Positions 45,959 through 54,810 of a DNA stretch of 64,000 bases are shown here, one piece after another. Below the pieces are notes generated by a model. The model ran no database searches. It had not been told where the DNA came from and saw only the letters and a program-made list of their open reading frames with translations. Where the stretch lies: positions 1-64,000 of the forward strand of contig JAEDGN010000004.1 of the NCBI GenBank assembly GCA_016297495.1, written 5' to 3'. The stretch is from Coprococcus sp. (GTDB lineage: Bacteria > Bacillota > Clostridia > Lachnospirales > Lachnospiraceae). Every line of letters begins with the position of its first letter. Positions within the stretch are counted from its first letter, which is position 1. The translations under genes and the position numbers were made by a program.

Positions 45959-47005
45959 TTATTTTTTTGAATATTTTTTTATAGCATTAATTAATGCGTC
46001 CACATTTTCCTCTTTCGTGGCCCAGCTTGTACAGAACCTGACTGCACTGTTCGTACTATCTGTTTTTTCCCAGAAAGAATAACTGTATTGATGCGAAAGC
46101 TTCTCAAGAACATCATCCGGCATAATCGGCAGCTGCTGATTGGTATTGTTCTCTGCATAAAAAGAATAGCCGCACTCCACCAGAGCCTTTTTAAGCTTCA
46201 TGGCCATATCAATGGCATGCTTTGAAATCCGCCAATACAGACCATCCTCAAAAAGCACCTGAAACTGTATTCCAAGCAGACGGCCTTTAGCCAGCATTCC
46301 GCCACGTTGTTTTATCATATAGCGAAAATCCTTTTTTATCAATGGATCCGTAATAACCACTGCCTCTCCAAACAGCGCCCCAACCTTTGTTCCGCCTATA
46401 TAAAAGACATCACAAAACCGCGCAATATCCGCAAGGGTCATATCATTGTCTTCTGCCATGAGGCCGTATCCAAGTCTTGCACCATCCATAAACAGGGGCA
46501 GTCCACATTTATGACAGACCTCACTGATATCTTCCAGTTCTTTCTTATAATATATGGCTCCATTTTCTGTGGGATTGGATATATAAACCATTCCCGGCTG
46601 AACCATATGCTCCGCATTCCCGTCATTCATATGCATTTCATAAGCTTCTCTAATTTGATCTGCGCTTATCTTTCCATCATGGCCGCAGGACAATGCCAGA
46701 ACCTTATGCCCGGTAGCTTCAATAGCACCGGATTCATGAACATTGATATGACCGCTGGCAGCAGCAAGGACACCCTGGTAGGGTTTAAGCACAGAACAGA
46801 TAATGGTAGTATTGGTCTGGGTTCCGCCCACAAGGAACTGCACATCAGCATCTTCCCGCTGACATGCCTGACGAATCAGTCGTCTTGCCTCATCACAATA
46901 CACATCCATTCCATAACCCGGCGTCTGATCCATATTTGTTGTCATCAGACGCTCCATAATCTTCGGATGCGCTCCCTCTGCATAATCACACTGAAATTCT
47001 ATCAT
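45959..47005 (-). CDS. Low-specificity threonine aldolase (PLP-dependent)
   Basis: A 348-residue fold-type I PLP enzyme of the beta-eliminating lyase/threonine aldolase family, cleaving threonine to glycine and acetaldehyde. It has HINVHESGAIEATGHKVL, LFMDGARLGYGL with Asp174, which contacts the pyridine nitrogen, and FYIGGTKVGALFGE with the Schiff-base Lys207. CAGGAG precedes ATG 47005. It is a single gene between the modABC terminator and the M23 gene. Confidence 0.92.
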   Translation of the reverse strand: MIEFQCDYAEGAHPKIMERLMTTNMDQTPGYGMDVYCDEARRLIRQACQREDADVQFLVGGTQTNTTIICSVLKPYQGVLAAASGHINVHESGAIEATGHKVLALSCGHDGKISADQIREAYEMHMNDGNAEHMVQPGMVYISNPTENGAIYYKKELEDISEVCHKCGLPLFMDGARLGYGLMAEDNDMTLADIARFCDVFYIGGTKVGALFGEAVVITDPLIKKDFRYMIKQRGGMLAKGRLLGIQFQVLFEDGLYWRISKHAIDMAMKLKKALVECGYSFYAENNTNQQLPIMPDDVLEKLSHQYSYSFWEKTDSTNSAVRFCTSWATKEENVDALINAIKKYSKK

Positions 47006-47041
47006 TATTTTTCACTCCTGTTCCAATTTGTTATTAATAAT

Positions 47042-47075
47042 AAAACAGTCCCAACAGATACATCTGCAGAGACTG
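47042..47075 (-). terminator. Terminator of modABC
   Basis: Nested arms CAGTC/GACTG (47046-47050, 47071-47075) and an inner CAGAT/ATCTG, followed by TTTT on the minus strand. Confidence 0.65.
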
Positions 47076-47140
47076 CTTCATACCGCTTCAAAACCCAGTA
47101 TATACCACCGAATTCTATTAAACAACCTTTTCCATTATAA

Positions 47141-48205
47141 TTATACAAGTAAAATCACACTTTCCGCCGGCAGACGAAGATAAACTTTTTCCCCCTCTAC
47201 CGGCAAATAACGATTCCTGTCTCTTTCCAGACCTTCCTTGGCTGTTTTCCACCAGATACGGCCGCCGCCAGGTACTCTGAAAAAACAATACCATTCGAAA
47301 GGAAGCTCTGATATGCTTTCCACAAAAGCACTGACTACATTGAGCATATTTTCCGGTCTGTCCTTCAGAACCTCAATGTAATGAGCACGGATTCCCACAG
47401 CCCGCAGCTGTTCCGGTACAATTTTTTCAAATTTCAGTTCACAGTGCCACTCCGGCACCCTCACTCTGTATTCATCCATACGCTCTGCACGGATGATATT
47501 TTTACATCCCGTCAGGCGGGCTGCCTCTACACACCCCGGCTGATCAAATATCTGTTTTGTCCCCCCAAACGCTTTGACCTCCCCCTGATCCAGTACGAGC
47601 AGCTGATCGCAGAACTGATAGATCTCATCTCTGCTGTGGGACACCATCACCACATCACCATCATAATCACTTAACTGCCGGATCATATCCTCAAGCAATT
47701 GTTCCTTCAAAAAACTATCCAATGCAGAAAACGGTTCATCCAACAGGAGCAGGCCGGGACGGCTGGCAACAATACGGGCCAGAGCCACCCTTTGCTGTTG
47801 GCCTCCCGACAATTCGGAAGGCATACGGCCTCCCAGATCCTGAAGAGAAAACTGTTCCAGAAGCTGATCAATGGCTGCTTTTCTTCCCTTCCCTTTTCCC
47901 TTCATGGCAATGCCGATATTCTCTGCCACCGTCATTGTCGGAAACAGGGCATATTGCTGAAACAGATAGCCGATATGCCTGTCTCTGGTGGGAATATCAA
48001 TACCTGCCGCACTATCATAAACCGTACGCCCATTAACAATTACTTTTCCCGCATCAGGTTTCATGAGACCGGCAATCATTTTCAATGTCATACTTTTACC
48101 CATTCCGGAGCCGCCCAGTATTCCAAGACTTCCCTCCCGATTCTCAAAAGCCACATGGAGATGAAATCCTTTAAATTTTTTCTCTAATTCAACAGATAAT
48201 GACAT
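47141..48205 (-). CDS. modC: Molybdate ABC transporter ATP-binding protein ModC
   Basis: A 354-residue ABC ATPase. It shows Walker A GGSGMGKSMTLKMIAG, the signature [20 protein letters not shown], Walker B LLLLDEPFSALD and the switch motif VVMVSHSRDE. A C-terminal extension of about 130 residues is where ModC carries its TOBE-like molybdate-binding region. It begins one base after the modB stop. It energises ModB for molybdate or tungstate import. Confidence 0.93.
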   Translation of the reverse strand: MSLSVELEKKFKGFHLHVAFENREGSLGILGGSGMGKSMTLKMIAGLMKPDAGKVIVNGRTVYDSAAGIDIPTRDRHIGYLFQQYALFPTMTVAENIGIAMKGKGKGRKAAIDQLLEQFSLQDLGGRMPSELSGGQQQRVALARIVASRPGLLLLDEPFSALDSFLKEQLLEDMIRQLSDYDGDVVMVSHSRDEIYQFCDQLLVLDQGEVKAFGGTKQIFDQPGCVEAARLTGCKNIIRAERMDEYRVRVPEWHCELKFEKIVPEQLRAVGIRAHYIEVLKDRPENMLNVVSAFVESISELPFEWYCFFRVPGGGRIWWKTAKEGLERDRNRYLPVEGEKVYLRLPAESVILLV

Positions 48206-48206
48206 T

Positions 48207-48899
48207 CTACCACCTCTGAATTTTGCCGATACTACGCATGGTTATCATATTAATTGCAAAAATAAACACAAAAGCAATGGCAATCAGTACCACCACCCAA
48301 AAAGCAGCCACATCATAATTCTGCGCACTGACTTCTGCAGCTATGGCGACAGCCATCGTCCTGGTTTTCCCCAGAATATTCCCCGCCAGCATGGAGGTCG
48401 CACCATATTCACCTAAAGCACGGGCAAAGGTCAGTATAGTTCCTGACGCAATACCCGGTCCTGCAATGGGGATAACAATCTTTCTGAAAATCGTCCACTC
48501 CGACAGTCCCAGGGTTCTTCCTGCATAAATATAGTCAACATTCACCTGTTCAAAAGCCGCCCTGGCATTACGGTACATGAGCGGAAAAGCAACCACCGTC
48601 GCTGCCAGAACACACCCCGGCCATGACAAAACAACTTTAAACTGATAATGCTCCCACAAAAAAATTCCCAGAGGACGTTTGAGACTAAACAACAAAAGAA
48701 GCAAAAAACCTGCAACTGTCGGCGGCAGTACCAGAGGAAGATTCAAAATACCATCCAGAATACTTTTGGGCAAATGATCCAGTTTCATAGCCCATCTGGC
48801 ACAGGCGATCCCACCAAAAAAAGCAATGATCGTTGCAATTATGGCCGTCTTCAATGAAATAAATAGCGGACTCAAATCAACAGAAGTCAGAAATTCCAT
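48207..48899 (-). CDS. modB: Molybdate ABC transporter permease ModB
   Basis: A 230-residue permease with five to six helices. The binding-protein-dependent transport loop reads YAGRTLGLSEWTIFRKIVIP and the opening is DLSPLFISLKTAIIATIIAF, both typical of ModB. AGGGGAG precedes ATG 48899. It is separated from modA by a terminator-like hairpin, so less of it is expected than of ModA. Confidence 0.94.
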   Translation of the reverse strand: MEFLTSVDLSPLFISLKTAIIATIIAFFGGIACARWAMKLDHLPKSILDGILNLPLVLPPTVAGFLLLLLFSLKRPLGIFLWEHYQFKVVLSWPGCVLAATVVAFPLMYRNARAAFEQVNVDYIYAGRTLGLSEWTIFRKIVIPIAGPGIASGTILTFARALGEYGATSMLAGNILGKTRTMAVAIAAEVSAQNYDVAAFWVVVLIAIAFVFIFAINMITMRSIGKIQRW

Positions 48900-48939
48900 A
48901 AAATCTCCCCTTTCTCTTCAGAAATAATATCCAGACAGG

Positions 48940-48971
48940 AAAAGGAGCGCAGCAAAAACCTGCAGCGCCCC
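48940..48971 (-). terminator. Intra-operon terminator between modA and modB
   Basis: Stem GGAGCGCAGC (48944-48953) with GCAGCGCCCC (48962-48971), including a G-T wobble and one mismatch, followed by TTTT on the minus strand. Confidence 0.75.
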
Positions 48972-48995
48972 GTAAATGATTCTAAAACCACTATT

Positions 48996-49838
48996 TTACT
49001 GATTGACTGAAAAACCGTATTTTTCAAATACTGCAGCGGCCTCCGGTGTCATCAGATATTCAATGAATGCCTTTGCTGCTTCCACTTCAGCATCATCTGC
49101 CTCAGCATTCTGAACCAGACCTACCGGATAGATAACCTTTGTGTTCAGAATACTGTCATCCGCTGTCGCAATAACTTCAACCTTATCTGCAACAGAAGCA
49201 GCATCTGTAGCGTAGACAACACCAACTTCGTTGCTGCCTTCGCTGACTGCAGCAAGTACAGCGCTTACATCCTCACACTCGTTGATCTCCATCGCCATCA
49301 CAGCATCTGTAATGCCAAGATTCTCAAAAATCTCTCTTGCGTACTGGCCTACAGGTACTGTATCAGCTGCAAGGGCAAGATTCGCTGCATCTGTAATATT
49401 TTCAAAACCTGTAACGGCTGTCTCGCCGCCTGCCGGTTTGATCAGCTGAACCTTGTTCTCCAGAAGTTCTGTTACATCTTCCTCATTGACGTATCCACCC
49501 TCAACAAGAGCAGTCATCTGCTTCGTTGCTGCTGAGAAGAAAATATCGCAAGCCCCGCCTTCCTCAATCTGTGTCTGCAGCTTACCTGAACTTCCTGCAT
49601 TGTAGATGATGGTTACTTCCGGAGCTACCGCCGCATAATTGGCTGCAATCTCTTCCATGGCATTGCTGAGACTGGCAGCAATAAATACCTGAATAGTTGT
49701 TGCTTCTCCCGCAGCTTCTGTCTCAGCTGCAGCCTCTGTTTCCTTTACAGCTTCCGTTTCCTCGTTACTGCTTCCGCATCCGGCCAGACAGGCAATCGCC
49801 AGGCAAAGCACCAGCAGAATACTCATCATTTTCTTCAT
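48996..49838 (-). CDS. modA: Molybdate-binding lipoprotein ModA
   Basis: A 280-residue extracytoplasmic binding protein. The lipobox is ACLAGC, followed by a Glu/Thr/Ala-rich linker, then the ModA opening VFIAASLSNAMEEIAANYA. NAGSSGKLQTQIEEGG and GVVYATDAAS match oxyanion contacts in the family. The start is ATG 49838 behind GGAGGAC; five in-frame codons upstream overlap the ribosome site. It is first in modABC, behind a promoter divergent from a LysR gene. Tungstate or another oxyanion cannot be excluded. Confidence 0.93.
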   Translation of the reverse strand: MKKMMSILLVLCLAIACLAGCGSSNEETEAVKETEAAAETEAAGEATTIQVFIAASLSNAMEEIAANYAAVAPEVTIIYNAGSSGKLQTQIEEGGACDIFFSAATKQMTALVEGGYVNEEDVTELLENKVQLIKPAGGETAVTGFENITDAANLALAADTVPVGQYAREIFENLGITDAVMAMEINECEDVSAVLAAVSEGSNEVGVVYATDAASVADKVEVIATADDSILNTKVIYPVGLVQNAEADDAEVEAAKAFIEYLMTPEAAAVFEKYGFSVNQ

Positions 49839-49902
49839 AATGTCCTCCTCCAAATATATGTTCTGTTTTTTTAGTATCCATGAACACCTCTACAATAACT
49901 AA

Positions 49903-49931
49903 AGGATACACAATTCACCCAAAAAAGTCAA
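49903..49931 (-). promoter_or_regulatory. modA promoter
   Basis: Minus-strand TTGACT (49926-49931), 17 bp, TATCCT (49903-49908). The hexamer GTATCC or its complement recurs at 49874-49879, 49904-49909 and 49952-49957, around the promoter, and may be part of a regulator site. Confidence 0.55.
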
Positions 49932-49982
49932 TAATTTCAATAGTTTCATGCGTATCCTATTGCAATTTTATGTGAACCATCT

Positions 49983-50021
49983 TATACTTTATTTATAGGT
50001 ATTATCTATAAATAAAGTATA
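49983..50021. promoter_or_regulatory. 39-bp perfect palindrome between modA and the LysR gene
   Basis: Arms TATACTTTATTTATAG (49983-49998) and its exact complement (50006-50021) around GTATTAT. There is no T tail and no adjoining coding end, so it is more like an operator than a terminator. It lies about 50 bases upstream of the modA -35 and about 100 before the LysR start, fitting a LysR-type site that controls both genes. Confidence 0.7.
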
Positions 50022-50121
50022 TTTCAAAATATATAAGACTAAAAAAAATTTCTATTCAACAAATTTATTGTTCTTTTCAATAAACCGTCACTAAACATTT
50101 TTTATACGAGGAGGCATGCAA

Positions 50122-51018
50122 ATGGAATTGAAACAACTGGAAGCTTTCACCGCTGTCGTTGATTACAATAGCTTTTCAGAAGCTGCAAAACATCTCTTTT
50201 TGACCCAGCCTACTGTCAGTGCTCATGTAGCCGCGCTGGAGAAGGAGCTGGATACTCAGTTAATTGTCCGTACAACCAAGCGTCTCTATATTACATCCCG
50301 GGGTTATGAGCTATATGATTCCGCCGTCTCCATGCTGAAAACACGCAATCATATCCTGAATGAATTTGTGGGATCCCATAAAAGAATTATTGATCTGGGA
50401 GCCTCCACTATTCCATCCTCCTATGTCCTGCCGGAGATTCTCAGTGCCTTTGGTCATCTGAATCCCGATGTCTATTTTCATTCGGAGCTTTCCGACAGCA
50501 TGGGCATTATTCAGCAGGTACAAAGCGGCAAACTGGATTTTGGCCTCGTCGGTACTGCCACCGAAGACAATGATCTGGTATTTATTCCATTTCTGGAAGA
50601 CGAGCTGGTCATTGTCACCCCCGTAACCCCTCACTATCTGCAGCTGGAAAAAGAAAAAGCCACTCTTGACAGAATGCTTTCCGAACCCTTTATTCTCCGT
50701 GAAAAAGGCTCCGGTACAAAAAAAGAAGTGGATAAATATCTGGAAAAGCGAAAGATTCCTGCCAGCTCCATCAATGTAGTGGCCCGAATGAATGACCTGG
50801 AAGCTGTCAAACGTTCTATTATGAACGGTCTTGGCATCTCCATCCTGTCCGCCAAATCTATCCAGGATCTGAAAAACAGCAGGCAGGTCATTGTCTTTCC
50901 TTTAGACCGACCTGCCCCAACCAGAAATCTGTATATTGTTTACAAGCGCGAACACAATCTTCTGCCCCATGTCCGGCAGTTCATCCAGTTTGTCCGCAAT
51001 TATTATCAGCCGCATTAA
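50122..51018 (+). CDS. LysR-family regulator next to modABC
   Basis: A 298-residue LysR protein. The N-terminal winged helix reads LKQLEAFTAVVDYNSFSEAA then TQPTVSAHVAALEKEL. The effector domain opens LGASTIPSSYVLPEILSAFG and contains DFGLVGTATEDNDL. This ASTIP pattern is one I associate with the clostridial LysR group linked to selenium or oxyanion metabolism, but that is a recollection, not a search. The start is ATG 50122, seven bases after AGGAGG; ATG 50116 is too close. It is divergent from modA, so an oxyanion-responsive activator of modABC is likely. Confidence 0.88.
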   Translation: MELKQLEAFTAVVDYNSFSEAAKHLFLTQPTVSAHVAALEKELDTQLIVRTTKRLYITSRGYELYDSAVSMLKTRNHILNEFVGSHKRIIDLGASTIPSSYVLPEILSAFGHLNPDVYFHSELSDSMGIIQQVQSGKLDFGLVGTATEDNDLVFIPFLEDELVIVTPVTPHYLQLEKEKATLDRMLSEPFILREKGSGTKKEVDKYLEKRKIPASSINVVARMNDLEAVKRSIMNGLGISILSAKSIQDLKNSRQVIVFPLDRPAPTRNLYIVYKREHNLLPHVRQFIQFVRNYYQPH

Positions 51019-51020
51019 TG

Positions 51021-51097
51021 GGCCAGGGTGGGACAGGGGGACGGTTCTGTGTCCCTTTTTATGAGGGACACAGAACCGTCCCCCTGTCCCACTGGCC
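51021..51097. repeat. REP-like long inverted repeat
   Basis: Two perfect 29-base arms (51028-51056 and 51064-51092) around a seven-base T-rich loop, extended by GGCCA/TGGCC (51021-51025 and 51093-51097) with a two-base bulge. The arms contain the word GGGGACGGTTCTGTGTCCC, which I recognise as recurring in many clostridial genomes as a REP/REPIN-type palindrome. It fills the space between two convergent genes and may also help terminate them. Confidence 0.85.
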
Positions 51098-51103
51098 ACT
51101 AAA

Positions 51104-52084
51104 TTAACGTTCTTCGCGGAAGTAGGAATTACCCAAACTTTCCGGAGGCTGATATTCTTTCTTCTTTCTGAAGCTCGTGAAGATCAGCACGATAATAGTT
51201 ACAAGATAAGGCAGCATCTTGAAGATTTCCTGCATGGAACGCCCAAGCCCCGGAATATACAGGTAAAGAATATACAATGCGCCAAAGAGGAAAGAACCCC
51301 AGATAGCATTGATCGGCTTCCACAGGGCAAATATAACAAGCGCTATGGCCAGCCAGCCTCTGTCACCGAAGCCATTATTGGTCCATGTACCGCCGGAATA
51401 CTCCATAACAAAGTACAGACCGCCAAGACCGCTGATGGCACCGCCCAGAATAGTTGCCAGATATTTGTACCGGGTAACATTGATACCCGCAGCATCAGCC
51501 GTTGCAGGGCTCTCGCCCACTGCCCGGAGATTCAGACCCTTTCTTGTCCTGAACAGGAACCATGATACCACGATCGTCAGAATGATACCCAGGTAAGTCA
51601 TAAAGCCATAGGAGAACAGGATATCGCCGATGACTGGTATCCTGGACAGTACCGGAATCTTTGTACGGTAAGCATTACCGGTTACAGCCACGGAAATCTG
51701 GCCGACACCGCCTGCCAGCTGGGACAGAGAGCCGCCGAAGAAATTGCCGAAACCAACGCCAAAGGTAGTCAGCGCCAGACCTGTTACATTCTGATTGGCC
51801 CGCAATGTGATGGTCAGGACACTATAGATCAATGCGCCAAAACCGGAAGCGGCCAGAGCACAGATCATGGAAATAATAATTCCCACCAGGCCATTTGGGG
51901 TATCTGTTCCATGCTCATACAGGAACGCTCCCATCAGACCGGCAATACCGCCCATATACATGAGTCCCGGCACACCCAGATTCAGGTTGCCTGATTTCTC
52001 AGTGATGATTTCACCCGTTGCACCAAAGAGCATGCCAATCCCCTGAGCGATCGCTTTTTGTAAAAATATAATCAATGTACTCAT
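51104..52084 (-). CDS. BMP-type nucleoside ABC transporter permease (second)
   Basis: A 326-residue permease of the branched-chain/ribose type (YufQ/NupC-like). It opens KAIAQGIGMLFGATGEIITE followed by KSGNLNLGVPGLMYMGG, the marker of permeases working with basic-membrane-protein lipoproteins, and has RKGLNLRAVGESPATADAAG in the coupling loop. About nine to ten helices. It is the last gene of the operon, 14 bases after the first permease, and ends at a REP-like palindrome. Confidence 0.9.
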   Translation of the reverse strand: MSTLIIFLQKAIAQGIGMLFGATGEIITEKSGNLNLGVPGLMYMGGIAGLMGAFLYEHGTDTPNGLVGIIISMICALAASGFGALIYSVLTITLRANQNVTGLALTTFGVGFGNFFGGSLSQLAGGVGQISVAVTGNAYRTKIPVLSRIPVIGDILFSYGFMTYLGIILTIVVSWFLFRTRKGLNLRAVGESPATADAAGINVTRYKYLATILGGAISGLGGLYFVMEYSGGTWTNNGFGDRGWLAIALVIFALWKPINAIWGSFLFGALYILYLYIPGLGRSMQEIFKMLPYLVTIIVLIFTSFRKKKEYQPPESLGNSYFREER

Positions 52085-52098
52085 TTGACCGGCCTCCT

Positions 52099-53181
52099 TT
52101 ACTTATGTCCTTTGGTGACTTCCAACCGGTAGCGGATAAAGAATTCACTGCCGAGAATGAAAAACAAAATGATTCCAGTGATAATATCCGATGCATTCTC
52201 ATTCAGCTTGAACTGGGAAGCGATCTGGATAGCACCTTTCTGCATAAAAACCAGGAAGAAGGATACCAGAATCATGACAAATGCATTGAATTTGGACAGC
52301 CACGCTACAATAATGGCTGTAAAGCCACGCCCGCCTGCCGTTGAAGTGGAAATAGTATGGCTGGCGCCGCTGACCAGAAGAAAGCCTGCAATACCGCAGA
52401 TACCTCCGGAAATTCCCATGGTACGAATAATCGTTTTCTTAACATTGATCCGGGCATAACGCGCTGTATTCTGGCTCTCACCAACAACAGCAATTGCGTA
52501 ACCCTGCTTACTGTATTTCATATAAATATACATACCCACAGTAAACAGCATAACGATAACGACATTCCAGCCGTAGGTCTGTCCGAACAGAGGCGGCAGC
52601 CACCCGGCCTGTGTTGATGAATTAATGATGCCCACAGTATTGGAACCGGAAGGATTCTCCCAGTAAACGATACAGAATGTAACAACCTGCATGGCCACAT
52701 AATTCAGCATCAGCGTAAATAATGTCTCGTTGGTATTAAAATAAGCTTTAAATACTGCAGGGATGACACCCCAGACAACACCGGCTGCCATACTTGCCAC
52801 AAACATGAGTATCATCAGAACCGGCGTTGGCAGAGAATTGCCGCAATAGATCATCAGGGCTGCTGTTGCCGCACCGCCCACCAGCACCTGCCCTTCCGCA
52901 CCGATATTCCAGAACTTCATACGGAATGCCGGAGTCAGTCCAATGGCAATAATCAGAAGAACCATTGTGTCACGAATCGTCACCCATGTTCTTCTTGTTG
53001 TTCCCAAAGCTCCGTCAAAAATACCTTTATATACTTCAACAGGATTCATCTTCGTCAATCCAAAGATTACAATTGCACAGACAATCAAAGAAAGTAATAC
53101 AGCAACCAGACGGATCAGCCACGCCTTCCACCAGACAATCGAATCTCTGGCCGCAATATGCAATGATGATTCTTTAAACAT
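52099..53181 (-). CDS. BMP-type nucleoside ABC transporter permease (first)
   Basis: A 360-residue permease (YufP/NupB-like). It has about ten helices, the phrase NIGAEGQVLVGGAATAALMI, and the coupling loop YAIAVVGESQNTARYARINV. It pairs with the next permease. Its first eight bases overlap the end of the ATPase gene, showing a tight operon. Purine or general nucleoside uptake is inferred from the family. Confidence 0.9.
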   Translation of the reverse strand: MFKESSLHIAARDSIVWWKAWLIRLVAVLLSLIVCAIVIFGLTKMNPVEVYKGIFDGALGTTRRTWVTIRDTMVLLIIAIGLTPAFRMKFWNIGAEGQVLVGGAATAALMIYCGNSLPTPVLMILMFVASMAAGVVWGVIPAVFKAYFNTNETLFTLMLNYVAMQVVTFCIVYWENPSGSNTVGIINSSTQAGWLPPLFGQTYGWNVVIVMLFTVGMYIYMKYSKQGYAIAVVGESQNTARYARINVKKTIIRTMGISGGICGIAGFLLVSGASHTISTSTAGGRGFTAIIVAWLSKFNAFVMILVSFFLVFMQKGAIQIASQFKLNENASDIITGIILFFILGSEFFIRYRLEVTKGHK

Positions 53182-54709
53182 GGCTTTCCTCCTTCTGTCC
53201 CTTCGTCATAAGCAGACCAATCTGTTCCTTTGTCGCAGTCTTTGCATCAACAATACCTGTCACACGGCCGCCGCACAATACCATGATACGATCCGCCAGC
53301 TCCAGCAGGACATCCAGGTCTTCAATCACGCAGATAACCGCAACACCCTTTTTCTTCTGCTCATTGATCAGGTTATAAATCGTATAGGAAGAGTTGATAT
53401 CCAGGCCTCTGACAGGATAGGCGACTAACAGCACATCCGGCTTCAGCGAAATCTCTCTTCCAACAAGTACCTTCTGTACGTTACCTCCGGACAGTCTTCC
53501 AACAGGTGTGGATACTCCCGGTGTCACAATACTTAATTTCTCTATAATATCCTCCGCCAGGGCTCTTGGTTTTTTCCTGTCTGCAAAAATACGTCCGCCT
53601 TCTTTATAACTGCGGAGCATCATATTATCCGTCATATCCATGGAGCCTACCAGGCCCATCCCAAGGCGGTCCTCCGGAACAAATGCAATCTGAATACCCT
53701 TTGCCGCAATCTGATCTGAATTCATAGTCGAAATCGGAACATTCTCTCCATTTGCGTTGACACAGGAAATGGATCCACTGACAATCGGTTCCAGATTCAC
53801 AATAGCCTCCAGCAGTTCCTTCTGTCCGCTGCCCGCAATACCGGCCACACCCAGAATCTCTCCGCCAAGGGCAGTAAAACTCACATCATCCAGCGTCTTT
53901 ACTCCTTCTTTATCCACACAGCTGATACCGGATACCTCCAATACCTCTCTGGTATTCTCCGGTTCCGGACGTTCAATATTCAAACTGACCTTCTGACCCA
54001 CCATCATTTCCGTCAGAGAGCTTTCCGTCGCATCACAGGTATTGACAGTACCGATATATTTACCCTTGCGCAGTACCGAAACTCTGTCTGAAAGAGCCAG
54101 TACTTCATGAAGTTTATGGGTAATAATGATAATCGAACGGCCGTCAGCCTTCATATTGCGCAGTACCGCAAAAAGCTTGTCTGTCTCCTGAGGTGTCAGA
54201 ACGGCCGTCGGTTCATCCAGAATCAAAATATCAGAGCCCCTGTAGAGCATCTTGACGATTTCCACCGTCTGCTTTTCCGATACAGACATCTCGTATATCT
54301 TCTTCCGACAATCCATCTCAAAACCGTACTTGCTCACCAGAGCCTGGATATCATTCACTACATCATCCATTTTAAGGTTCATTTTCCCAGGCAGGCCAAG
54401 GATAATATTCTCTGCCGCAGTCAGCACATCCACCAATTTAAAATGCTGATGGATCATTCCGATTCCCAGGTCAAACGCATCCTTCGGAGAGCCAATGACA
54501 ACTTCTTTGCCATTGACAAAAATCTGACCTTCTTCCGGGAAATAGATACCGGACAGCATATTCATAAGCGTTGTCTTCCCGCTTCCGTTCTCTCCGAGGA
54601 TTGACAATATCTCGCCCTTTTTCAAAACAAGATTCACACTGTCATTGGCAACAACTTTGCCAAACCGTTTTGTAATATTTTTCAACTCAATCGCATTTAC
54701 CGCTTCCAC
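53174..54709 (-). CDS. BMP-type nucleoside ABC transporter ATPase (double ABC)
   Basis: A 511-residue protein with two ABC modules. The first has Walker A GENGSGKTTLMNMLSG, a weak signature MSVSEKQTVEIVKMLY and Walker B LILDEPTAVLTP. The second has GIAGSGQKELLEAIV, where the usual GKT is replaced, plus the signature LSGGNVQKVLVGREI and a VAYPVRGLD segment. Such asymmetry is normal for RbsA/YufO-like ATPases, in which one site is impaired. The start is GTG 54709, six bases after GGAGGG; a TTG two codons earlier touches that site. Confidence 0.9.
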   Translation of the reverse strand: MEAVNAIELKNITKRFGKVVANDSVNLVLKKGEILSILGENGSGKTTLMNMLSGIYFPEEGQIFVNGKEVVIGSPKDAFDLGIGMIHQHFKLVDVLTAAENIILGLPGKMNLKMDDVVNDIQALVSKYGFEMDCRKKIYEMSVSEKQTVEIVKMLYRGSDILILDEPTAVLTPQETDKLFAVLRNMKADGRSIIIITHKLHEVLALSDRVSVLRKGKYIGTVNTCDATESSLTEMMVGQKVSLNIERPEPENTREVLEVSGISCVDKEGVKTLDDVSFTALGGEILGVAGIAGSGQKELLEAIVNLEPIVSGSISCVNANGENVPISTMNSDQIAAKGIQIAFVPEDRLGMGLVGSMDMTDNMMLRSYKEGGRIFADRKKPRALAEDIIEKLSIVTPGVSTPVGRLSGGNVQKVLVGREISLKPDVLLVAYPVRGLDINSSYTIYNLINEQKKKGVAVICVIEDLDVLLELADRIMVLCGGRVTGIVDAKTATKEQIGLLMTKGQKEESHV

Positions 54710-54764
54710 TATCAACCCTCCTTTTGGAATATCATGTGTTTTTCACATGTATTTCTCAGGTTAC

Positions 54765-54794
54765 AAAAAATGAGGCTGCCATTATGACAGCCCC
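54765..54794 (-). terminator. Intra-operon terminator after the BMP binding-protein gene
   Basis: Arms GAGGCTG (54772-54778) and CAGCCCC (54788-54794), one wobble pair, followed on the minus strand by TTTTTT (54765-54770). A second perfect hairpin, CATGTG/CACATG, follows at about 54733-54750. Confidence 0.8.
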
Positions 54795-54810
54795 ACTCCA
54801 GATAAATTGA

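Noticed and set aside
46307..47140. 277-codon open frame opposite threonine aldolase
   Set aside because: Threonine aldolase on the other strand has catalytic motifs and a ribosome site; the antisense frame has neither.
51019..51103. Simple rho-independent terminator for the LysR gene
   Set aside because: The arms are far longer than needed and lack a T tail; a REP-like repeat explains it better, although termination may be a side effect.
53174..54709. Degenerate second Walker A as a sign of a damaged gene
   Set aside because: Double-ABC importers of this family normally have one impaired site, and the frame is intact.
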